DNA of 64,000 nucleotides, from contig JAWUZG010000135.1 in NCBI GenBank assembly GCA_036785705.1, positions 868,001 to 932,000 of the forward strand. The letters run 5' to 3'. This DNA comes from Acanthornis magna (Eukaryota > Chordata > Aves > Passeriformes > Acanthizidae). The position numbers were made by a program, and so were the translations under genes. Position 1 is the stretch's first letter. Each line of letters starts with the position of its first letter. Shown here piece by piece: positions 9,786 to 19,000 of the stretch. Below the pieces are notes generated by a model. The model had not been told where the DNA came from. It saw only the letters and a program-made list of their open reading frames with translations, and did not search any database.

Positions 9786-9930
9786 TGTGGCTGCTGCTTG
9801 GGTTTTTAATTTTTTGATTTTTTTTTTGTTTGGTTTGGTTTTGGTTTTTTGGTTTTTTGGGGGTTTTTTTTGTTTGTTTGCTTGCTTTGGTTTTGTTTTG
9901 TTTTGTTTTGTTTTTCCCCTGGGATTGTTA
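9786..9930. repeat. T/G-rich low-complexity tract
   Basis: Runs of T broken by GG and GTTTTG units; simple sequence, strand-asymmetric. Confidence 0.9.
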
Positions 9931-10304
9931 TTTCGTCGTTTTTGGACCTTTTTCTTTGCCTTGCTTTCTCATCTGAGAACCAGAGGAGCCCCGGAGGACA
10001 GCAGACGAGAATCGTCCAGGGAGCCACCAGTGGAACTCCACCCGGCCTCTCCAGAGACCCCGGAAAGGGGAAGCCACGCCTGAGGAAAAGGACACTAAAG
10101 TTCATCAACTGTTTATTCAGGTTTAATGACCCTTTTTTCCGTTTCCCCTTCCACTGTGTGGTCTGTTAATTAAACAGTTCTTATCCCACTTTCAGCTGAG
10201 ATATTCTGTTTGCTATGGGGGAAGGGGTGCCGGAAGTCTTTGCTGTGGGGGAGGTGTTTTATTCAGAACACTTTCCACCTAGGAAAATTTTCTCTAATCC
10301 GAGA
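9931..10304. other. Unassigned sequence at the inverted-repeat centre
   Basis: Contains GTTAATTAAACAGTTCTTATC near 10165-10185, which resembles the polyadenylation region of an LTR or 3' UTR. I could not place element ends and leave it unassigned. Confidence 0.35.
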
Positions 10305-12090
10305 CGAGGGGGTGGGGAACTGGGGGGACATGGGGATTTAGGGAATCTGAGGGGTCCCAGAGTCAAGGAAAAGGGAAGCTGGGGGTGGGGGCGGGATCGT
10401 CAGGGAAAGGGGTGCAGAGGACGATTGGTGCAGGATAAGGGCTGCTGGGGAAGGCAGTTTCAAGGGGGTTTCAAGGGTCAAGGAAAGGGGAGTGTAGGGT
10501 CTTGGAGAGGTGGGATGGGGATTGAAGCGGTTCTTGTGCCCAGGAAAGGGTGTACAGTGGTCCTCAGTTTCAAGGAAAGGGGAGTCATGGGGTTGGGAGC
10601 CCCGGAATAGCCAGGAATGAGTGTCCCAGAGGTCCTCAGTGTTAAGGAATGCGGGTCTGGAGGCTGGGAAAGGCAAGAACTGGCATCCAGGGGGTCCCAG
10701 AGTCAGGCAAAAGGGGAAGGCTGGGGACTGGGGCAGATGGGATGGCCAGGAATGGGGGTGCATGGGGCTCCCAGAGTTGGGGAGGAGCTTCAAGGAATTG
10801 CCAGTGCCTGGAAATGGTGGCTCAAGGGAGCCCCAGGGTTAAAGAAAAGGGTATGCAAGCACTGGAAGAAGTGGGATGGGGGTACAGGGGTCCCTGTGCT
10901 CAAGAAAGGGGGGGGTCACATGCTGGAGAGACATGAGATGGGTCAGAAACAGGGTCCGGGGGGGGTCCAAGGGCCGCACAAGGGATTCAGGGGCTGGCAG
11001 TGCCTAGGGATGGGGGTTCAGGGGGGCCCCAGGGTCAAGAAAAGGGAGTGCAGGGACTGTGAGAGGTGGGACATGGTGTCCGTGGGGCACCTGTGTCCAG
11101 TAAAGGGGAGTCCCGGGCCCCCAATGTCAGGGAAAGTGAGGTCACAGGGTGGGGAGAATGATGATCAGGAATGGGATCCCAGTGCTAAGAGGGGTTTGGA
11201 AGCTGGGAAAGACAGGATGGGGTACAGGAGGTCCTAGGGTAAAGAAAAAGCTGGGGGCGGGGACTGGGAGAGGCCGAATGGAAGGGAAAAGGGGGTGCAG
11301 GGGGTAGTCGTGTGGGACAAAGGGGTGCAGCAGGGTCCCAAAGCTGGGAAGAAGGTGCAAGGGAATCCCAGTGGCCAGGAATGGGGTTTCAGGGGGGTCC
11401 CGGTGCCATCTGAGGGGGCTCAGGGGGGTCCCGGTGTGGAGAAGTTGGTGCAGGGGGTGTCACTAGTGGGGTTGGGGGTGCAGGGGAGTCCCAGTGCACA
11501 GGAAGGAGGGTGCAGGGCAGTCCCAAGGACAAAGAAATAGCAGAAGTGGGATGGGAGGTCCAAGTGGTCCCCAGTGTGGAGGAAAGAGGAGTCATGGGGT
11601 AGGGAAAGCCAGGACAGCCAGAAAGAGTTTTAAAGGGGTCCCCAATGTTGAGGGAAGATGGAGTGGGAGTGTGGGAAAGGCAGGAATTGGGGTGCAGCAG
11701 GTCCCAGGGTAAACGAAAAGGAGAGTCTGGGAGCTGGAGAGGCGGAATGAGGGTCCAGGAGGTGCCAGGGTCAAGGAAAAGGGAGGGTTTGGGGCCTGGG
11801 AGAGCAGGAATGGCGAGGAAAGTGGCTGCGGAGTGGAAAAAGGGGTACACGGAGGATCTCACTGCTGGGGAAAAGGGTGCAAAGCCTTCTCGGTTCCCAA
11901 AAATCGAGATTCAGGGAGGTCCCAGGGTCAAAGAAATGCGGGTGCAGATACTCAGAGACATCGGAGAGGGGATCAAGCGTGTGCAGGGCCATGCTGACGT
12001 CCAGGAATTGGGAGTAAGGGGGGGTTCCCTTTGCAGGATGAGGCGTGCAGAAAAGTCCCTGTGCAGGATAAGGGGGTTCACGGTGCCGGT
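10305..12090. repeat. G-rich minisatellite of the class I intron (arm B)
   Basis: About 1.8 kb of degenerate tandem units around GGGGTCCCAGGGTCAAGGAAAAGGG, GTGCAGGG and GGGAGAGGTGGGATGGCCAGGAA. It is the reverse complement of the 8401-8925 array and about three times longer. All long open frames here are produced by the repeat and are not genes. Confidence 0.9.
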
Positions 12091-12115
12091 TCCGGGGCTG
12101 CCACTCCCGCCTCAC

Positions 12116-12153
12116 CGCCCCCAGGAGCGCCCCCAGCCCAGCGCTGGAGCCAT
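12116..12153 (-). pseudogene. MHC class I leader exon, frameshifted (arm B)
   Basis: On the minus strand the ATG at 12153-12151 starts the same leader as arm A, but one G is missing in the GCGCTGGGG stretch. The frame turns into MAPALGWGRSWGR and stops. In contrast to arm A, the leader donor looks intact here (GGGGGCG|GTGAGG). No alpha-1 exon was found on this side. Confidence 0.7.
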
Positions 12154-12359
12154 CGCACTGCTCCGCTGCGGCCCCGCCCCCAGAGCCGCCTCCGGCCTCG
12201 CGATTGGCGCGGTTATTTCCTGCCCGCCAATGACAGCTTGGTGTTCTCGGACGTCATCAGTCGCCGGGCAGATCCCGGCGGCACAGGCCGGGAGACGCGA
12301 CAGTGCCCGAGGGAGTGCGGGGGGAAAGGGGGAATCCCTGGGAATTCCCGGGATCCCTC
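12154..12359 (-). promoter_or_regulatory. MHC class I promoter, partly decayed (arm B)
   Basis: Inverted copy of the arm A promoter. The X2 box has changed to TGACGTCC (plus-strand 12249-12256), while the Y box CCAAT (12227-12231), the GGAAATAACCGCGCCAAT block and the GC box are kept. It reads away from arm A's class I fragment on the other strand, so the two leaders point toward each other. Confidence 0.65.
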
Positions 12360-12800
12360 CCAAAATCCTCCCGTAAAATCCCTCCAAATCGGCCAAAATC
12401 CCTCTAAACTCCCCCAAATCCCCCCATGACACCCCAAAATTCCCCCAATTCCTCTCAATCTCCCAAAATCCCCCCTAATACCTCTCCCAAACCTCCAAAT
12501 CCCCCCTCAAAATCCTCCCAAATCCCCCAAATTCCATTCAAAATTCCCCCCGAAATCACCCCAAATGCTCCAAAATTCCACCAATCCCCCTCAATCTCCC
12601 AAAATCCCTCTCCAAACTCCCAGTTTCCCCCCAAACCTCGCTGAAATCCCCCCAGTCCCCAGCCCCAAAATCCCCCAATTCCAAGCCTTGAAATTCCCCA
12701 AAATCTCCCAAATCCCAGCCCTAAAATTCCCCCAAATCCCCAAATTCCCAGCCCCAAATCCCCCCAATTCCCAGCCCCAAAATTCATCCCATTCCCAACC
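12360..12800. repeat. C/A-rich minisatellite (CCCAAAATCCC units)
   Basis: Short degenerate units of AAATCCCCCAAATTCC type, strongly strand-asymmetric, starting at the outer end of arm B. No gene. Confidence 0.9.
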
Positions 12801-13029
12801 CCAAATCCCTGAAATCCGCAGGCTCAGGGACACCCTGTCCAGCCGGGAGAGCTCCTGCATCTCCATATCGGGATAAAACCAAACACAGGAGCCCTGGGAG
12901 GACTGAGATTGTGGCATGGGGACGTTGGGAGGTGCCATGCAGAAATGCCTTTGCCCTAAAAAGGCACCCCGGGTTTTTGTTGTTTTTTTGTTGTGGTTTT
13001 TTTTTAAAATTCATTATTCATTTCTTTTT

Positions 13030-15005
13030 CCAGCAATGGTCTCCAAATGATCAAAAGCTACAGCTAGTAAAAGTGTACCTAGCCAAACAGAACCCTCCAA
13101 GAAGGATGCATCTGTCCAGACACCTTCCTGTGAGGAGTGCTTGAGCCTGTCAGCAGTACCAGGGGATGGTGCAAAAATCACCTGTGTGAGGTGCAAACAG
13201 GTGAGTGATCTCCTCAGTCTGGTGGTGGAGCTTCGGGAGGAGGTAGAAAGACTAAGGAGTATTAGGGAAAATGAACGGGAAATAGACCAGTGGAGTTTCA
13301 CCCTTCCATTCCTGAGAGAAGCCCACCAGGAGTCAGAGGATTCCTGTGCCTCCTACCATCAGGCAGAAGGAGGAGACCTAGGTGATGAAGGGGAGTGGAA
13401 AAGGGCTCCTACCCAGGGAGGTAATAAAAATTCCTCCTGACCCCCATTGCGTACCCAGGTGCCACTTCAGAATCCAGGCCTTGGATCTGGAGGGTCAGCC
13501 AGATGACATAGAAGAAAATAATCTGCCCGGAGAGCCTCCCAGCTCCACTTCGTCTGTCAAACAGATCACTACCTCTAGCATTAAAAAGAAAAGAAGGGTA
13601 GTCATAGTAGGCGACTCCTTCTGAGAGGAACAGAGGGCCCCATATGTCAACCGGGCCCATCCCACAGGGAGGCGTGCTGCCTCCCTGGGGCCCGGGTATG
13701 GGATATCTCCAGAACATTCCCTGGGCTGATTCAGCCCTCTGAGTATTACCCAGTGCTGACACTCCAGGCTGGCAGCAATATGATTGACAAGAAGACAACA
13801 CAGCAATTAAAAGGGACTTCAGGGCCCTGGGTCAAGTGGTTGATGGGGCAGGAGCACAGGTGGTGCTCTGCTCGGTCCTTTCAGCGGCAGGGACAAACGA
13901 TGAAAGGAACAGGAGAAGCTGCATTATCAATCAGTGGCTTAGGGACTGGCACCATCGGCAGAACTTTGGGTTCTTTGGTGATGGGGCAACTCTTACGGCA
14001 CCTGGCCTGCTGGAGCCAGATGGGCTCCGTCTGCCTATCAAGGGCAAAAGGATTCTAGTCCATGAGTTGGCGGGACTGACTGAGAGGGCTTTAGACTAGG
14101 TTTGAAGGGGGAAGGGGATGCAGTTAGGCTTTCCAGAACCAAGCCCAAGGGTAGTAAGCCAGAGTCAGGGGTGAAATCAGCAGCCCAGCTGAAGTGCATG
14201 TACATTAATGCACACAGCATGGGCAATAAACAAGAGGAGCTGGAAGCCGTGGTACAGCAGGGAAGCTCTGATGTAGTCACCATCAAAGGAACATGGTGGG
14301 ATGACTCGCGTAACCAGAGCACTGTAGTGGATGGCTACAAGCTCTACGGAAGAGATGGGTGAGGGAGAAGAGGTGGAGCGGTTGCTCTTTACATTAGGAA
14401 GGTTCCTGATGCCACGGAAATGGAGATTAATATCGATAAGGTTGAGCGCCTGTGGGAAAGAATCAGGGGGAAGGCCAACAAGGCTGACATCCTGGTGGGA
14501 GTCTGTTCTAGGCCACCCCACCAGGATGGAGAGGTGGAGGTATTATTCTACAAGCAGCTGGAGGATGTTTCAAGATCACCAGCCCTTGTTCTTGTAGGTG
14601 ACATCAATCTGCCAGATATCTGCTGGGAACTCAACACAGCCAAGAAGAAGCAGTCTAGGAGTTTCCTTGAGTGTACGGAGGACAGCTTTTTGTCTCAGTC
14701 GGTGAGCGAGCCCACCAGGGGAGGGGCTACACTAGACCTGCTGTTTGCAAACAGAGAAGGGCTGGTGGGAGATGTGGTGGTTGGAGGCCATCTGGGGCAC
14801 AGTGATCATGAAATTATAGTTTTCAATATTTGGTGAAATAAGGAGGGGCATCAATAAAACTTCCACACTGGAATTCTGGAGGGCAGAGTTTGGCCTATTC
14901 AAGAGACTTATCCAGAGAGTACCTTGGGAAGCAACCCTTAGAAACAAAGGAGTCTGGGAAGGATGGGTGTGCTTCAAAACACAGGAAAAAACACAGACTA
15001 TCCCT
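13030..15005 (+). mobile_element. CR1 LINE: ORF1 and endonuclease, 3' truncated
   Basis: Non-LTR retrotransposon with its usual 5' half. ORF1 pieces in three frames show a zinc-knuckle-like cysteine pair and coiled coil (about 13165-13290). They also show the GDS block of the SGNH esterase (VVIVGDSF then TGA, near 13600-13624) and the esterase C-terminus (about 13836-14099). ORF2 follows at about 14180 with the apurinic-type endonuclease, including NAHSMGNKQEELEAVV, GDINLPDICW and SDHEII. The catalytic Glu of the TETW motif is Gly here (IKGTWWDD). A degenerate extension continues to about 15005. The reverse transcriptase and the 3' terminal repeats are absent. Several stops and frameshifts make it dead. 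Confidence 0.9.
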
Positions 15006-15117
15006 ACGTGCTGAAAGATGAGCCGATGAGGAAAATGACTGGCCTGGATATTACTTAATTACATATTGAAATTAATTAGTCTAAGATTAATATAAAACTA
15101 GCTAAAAATTGGCAAAC

Positions 15118-15770
15118 TGTAAGTACCGAAGGGTGCATTCCCCATAATCGCCTGGGATTTATTTGTGAAAATGCAGCACTGGAGACAGAAGACTTGTGTT
15201 TGGACACACAAGATAGCACACGTACCTTTGAAATGTACCCTGGTCCATCCCTGGCCACAGCTGCCTCTCATGCCAGCTCAGGGGCATGAGACCAGCCCCT
15301 GCTCTGCTTGGGAGGTGTGCCCAGGGCTCTGGACCTTCCCCTTCTTCCCGAACCTTCTGTTAAGTTTACTGTACTATTGGTTGCTGTCTACTGTACCCTC
15401 CCCTCTTATGTTGTAATTGGCCCCTGTACCCTTGTTCCCTCCCCTTGTCCCTTCTCCAATTGGGTACCCTTCCCCCTTTTTAACTGGCGGCTGGGGACAG
15501 CCCCCTGGGGACTCCTTCTCCACTCTCCCTTCCGAATACCGTACCCCCGGACCCCACAATAAACGGAGAGCATGGGGGAGACCCTCCCACAACTCTTTGC
15601 CTTGTCTCGCCTCCTTTACCAGCGGCGCCTGCAGCTGACCACTCGCCGGGAACAGCTCCACTCAGGCTGGAAAGACCCCAGCAATAGCCTTTGGTGGGCC
15701 AGTGGCTCGTGTCCCAGGCGAGGGCAGCCAGGAAGGCCAGGCGGCTTTTCCTAAGAGCGACTACAACAGT
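15118..15770 (+). mobile_element. ERV LTR (solo or with short leader)
   Basis: Starts TGTAAGTACC and contains a promoter-like C/T-rich U3. AATAAA lies at 15558-15563, followed by a U5-like segment. Near 15690 the sequence CTTTGGTGGGCC could be the LTR end plus primer-binding site. Alternatively the element runs to CTACAACA at about 15770. Target-site duplications were not seen, so both ends are approximate. It occupies the space between the CR1 remnant and the FBXO15 promoter. Confidence 0.6.
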
Positions 15771-15995
15771 AGATTCCTTTGAGTCACTGGAAGGTTCCGC
15801 GGGGCGTCAGCCCTTCCCGAGTGGCCCACACGGCCATGCTCGGGCACCGTCCCCGCCTGCCCCGACCCAGCCCTGCCGGACATGGCCTCCCTCGGCCTGG
15901 TGCCGCCCCTGCCCCCCTCAGGCGCTGCCCACCGCGGTGACAGCGCGCATTCCTTCCCTTCCTTCCGTCCTTGCCTCCCTTCGCTGCCCGCGGCC
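15771..15995 (+). promoter_or_regulatory. FBXO15 CpG-rich promoter and 5' UTR
   Basis: GC- and CpG-rich with no TATA box. A C/T-rich TTCCCTTCCTTCCGTCC stretch lies just before the start codon and may be the initiator region. It directly follows an ERV LTR. No minus-strand gene start was recognised here, although mammalian FBXO15 has TIMM21 head to head. Confidence 0.6.
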
Positions 15996-16015
15996 ATGGC
16001 GACAGGCGGCGGCAG
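15996..16015 (+). CDS. FBXO15: FBXO15 exon 1 (start codon)
   Basis: Encodes MATGGG plus two bases of an Arg codon. The start matches the MATG beginning of mammalian FBXO15. Donor GCAG|GTGAGC. Confidence 0.75.
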
Positions 16016-19000
16016 GTGAGCAGGGCCGTGCCGAGCGGGGCCTTCTGCCCTCGGCCGGGGAGGCTGCTGTGGTGGTTTCCCTCAGGTTCCTCTGCTCCAG
16101 CAGCCTGGTTTCTAGCTCTAAACTCTTCACGGCTGTGGTCGTGTACACACCTTCGTGGCCGTGGTGCTCTGCTCTCCCTGGCCCTATGGAGGTGACCTCG
16201 GAATGGGAAAACGCAGGAGCAGGGAGGCCTGGGTTTAACACCTTTTTGTGCCTGGGAAAGGAGGGCTTAACCTTCGCTATGTCCTTCAGCTTGGAGGAGG
16301 TACTATAATGAGCATCCCCAAAGTACAGGTTAGTTCAGTGGCTACTCTGTTCAGGGCAGTCGGGCCTTTGTAATAAATAGGAGGTTTTCACTATGGAAGG
16401 TGTGATTACCTTAATTCTTACAGTACAGGTTTGGCTTCCAAATTTTAAAGTGTCAATCTTAGAGGCAGAGTTTAGAAGGCAGATTTTTCTGCTAACCCAT
16501 GTGTACAACCTTGGGTTTCATAGCAGTTCCATTCCTTGTTGTTTTGGGTTTTTTTTTCTTCTTTTTAACCTGTAAATGGATTGGGGTAATATCCACCTTT
16601 TAAAGAGACTGAAATTGTTAGCTGAGGGGAAAAAAAAAACAAACCCAACCAACCCATGTCAAACTATTATTGTCATTTCTGTTTATCCGCAGGTATATTT
16701 TAACATTTGGAGGTGACAGGTTTTTCACTACTTGAAACTTTAGCTACATGGTTTGAAATGTTACTTGAAAGACAATTGTTTGCTGACCATCAAAAAACCA
16801 AGGCACATTGCAAATACTATGGGGTGTGAAAGTGAAACTATTGGTACAAAAAACTGAGCCCCACAGGTTGAAAGCTAATGAAAAAGCAATTGAAGTTGTG
16901 CTTCTTAAGTAAGAGCCTCTCAGTTGTTCTAGAAGTCTGTAAAGAGCGGATGTAACAGCTCTCATTGACTTTTCTTCTCATTGACTTATCTGCCCAAGCT
17001 TTGTCAATGCAATGTAAAAGCATTTTGTTAATGCTAATTTAAAATCTTAGCACACACAGTACTTGAAAAGTAATTTGTGGATTGAGTTTGCTGTTTGTTT
17101 CTTCACACCTTGAGAATATTTTTGTTTTGGAAGATGCAAAAGTTCAGCTTTTTTTTTTTTTTTTAACTGCAGCTTACAAAAGGAATAGATATTGCATTAA
17201 AGTTTTCAAGGCATGTGTGGGCAAAATTTTTCTTTTCTCAGGTATTTCTCCCTGGAGTGAAGAAGAGGGGGCAGTGGTTAAAATAAGCAAGGAGGACTGA
17301 AGAGGCAATGCAGGTTATGCTTGTCTAAGGTAGTGGGTTTTAAAATCCAAAATCCAGCTTGTTATCTGAGTTACTGCTGTGCCTGAAGTCTGTGGAGTTG
17401 TGTCCCTGTAGAGTGTGCCCACACTCTCTGCTTTCAGCATGGATTCAGAGCAGAACAGCCTGGGATTTGCTGCTCTGGAGCGTCCAGAAGTGAGAGCTCT
17501 GCTGCTGTTGAACACAGCTTGGGTCTCTAAATCCCTTTAATGGCTTTTGAAAAATACAGTTTGTTGGTGCCTTATCATCTAAGTGTACTTCTTGATAATG
17601 ATGCATGAATAAAACCCTTGTTTGAGCACCAGGTTGTGTTTGTTATATGGCTACTGTTTTGTAGTTGTTAATTTAGTTGGTCTATCAGTGGCTGGCACCC
17701 AAGCTGAAATGTGCATGTCTTTTTGTTATGTTTATAACAATTCACACTAAAATGTCTTGGTTGTTTTGGTGGGGGGTTTTTTGGTTTTGGTTTTTTTTGG
17801 TGGGTTTTATTTTTTTTCTGTTTTTTTTTTTTTTTTTTTTTTTTTGTTGTTGTTGTTGTTTTTTGTTGTTGTTGTTTTTGTTTTTGGTTTTTTTTTGTTG
17901 TTGTTTGTATTTGGGGTTTTTTGGTTTTTGTTTGTCATTTGTTTGGTTTTTGTTTTGTTTTGTTGTTTTGTTGTTTTCTTGGTTGTTTTTTCTTTGTTTT
18001 GTTTTGTTTTGTTTTTTGTTTTTTACATAGCACAGTTGACAGTGTAGACCAGAGTTGTTAATTTCTTTCGATTCTGTTTTTCTTTGAGCCTAAATGAATC
18101 TTAAACCAAGAGCAGTGTGCATTAAAGGTACATGGTACCCAAATACTTCAAAATTAGGTGTTTTCCCCCCCATATTGATTGGTTGCCTAGAAACCCAGAG
18201 CTGATTTGAGCAGGTGTTGCAAAGTCTGCTGGCAACTTAAAACATCAATAATGCAGAGAATGGGGAGCTCTGTCTGCTCGGTGGCATCAGTGGGTATGAA
18301 GCATGAGGATTTGATTTACAATTGAAACTCTATCTCCGTATTTTTATGTGGATTCATGACAGTATTTGCAATTACAGCCTACAAAGTCCTTCCTAGCAGA
18401 AAACTTGGGAAAACTTGGGAAAACTTGTGTGACCAGTTGGATTGTAAGAATTTGTGCTAGAAATATGCAAAGTTCCTTTCTTTTCTCTCCAAACTGTGAT
18501 GTGCTAATGTTGCCAAAATAGGTTCTTTCACGCTGCTGTGCCAGAGGCCAGTCCACACACAGAGCTGAGGTATTTTACCAAATATTTACAGTTCTGCACA
18601 GAGGGAGTGCTGGGTGGCAAATCCTACAAAGCCAGCACACCAACTATCAAAGCTTTTTACTATCTCATACAATTTACCAAAGGAAAAAATTCATTTTTAT
18701 TGGCTACAACTTACATAACTTTCTGAGTAGTTAGTATTCTGTCTTCCATTGTTTAATGATTCTCTTGCTTCTCATGCTAATTAGTCCACATGCTCTTTCT
18801 CTTTCTCTTCTTTTGTGTCACTGAGTTTCTTGGGTCAGTGGTTGCAAGTTCACACTTCGGGAAGTTGGAGCTGATTTCAGGAGTTGGTTTTAGAAGTTTT
18901 TCCCTTATCTTGGGAGTTCTTCCAGGTGTTCGTGTGGCCTGTAAATCTGCATTTGTTGTGTGCACTGTCCGTGGGCATCCTTCTTCCCAAGCTTTGTTAA

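Larger units (their letters stand above)
7967..12359. repeat. Large inverted repeat with two MHC class I 5' ends
   Basis: Arm A (7967-8925, plus) and arm B (10305-12359, read on minus) share the same order: GGGATCCCGGGAATTCCC start, promoter, class I leader exon, then a C-rich minisatellite. They also share the end motif GACCCCTCAG..CCCTAAA(A)TCCCC(G/A)TGTCCCCC. Over roughly 300 bp of promoter and leader the arms look about 90% alike by eye. Arm B is longer because its minisatellite has expanded. The spacer (8926-10304) has an alpha-1 fragment and T/G-rich DNA. Confidence 0.85.

Noticed and set aside
10338..11862. Several 100-200 codon frames on both strands
   Set aside because: All fall in the G-rich class I intron repeat, with no domain, splice or start context.
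15771..15995. Bidirectional promoter with TIMM21 on the minus strand
   Set aside because: No TIMM21-like start or exon was recognisable upstream; the space is filled by an LTR and CR1.
17677..18047. Phe/Leu/Val-rich frames suggesting a multi-span membrane protein
   Set aside because: They translate a T/G low-complexity tract inside FBXO15 intron 1.
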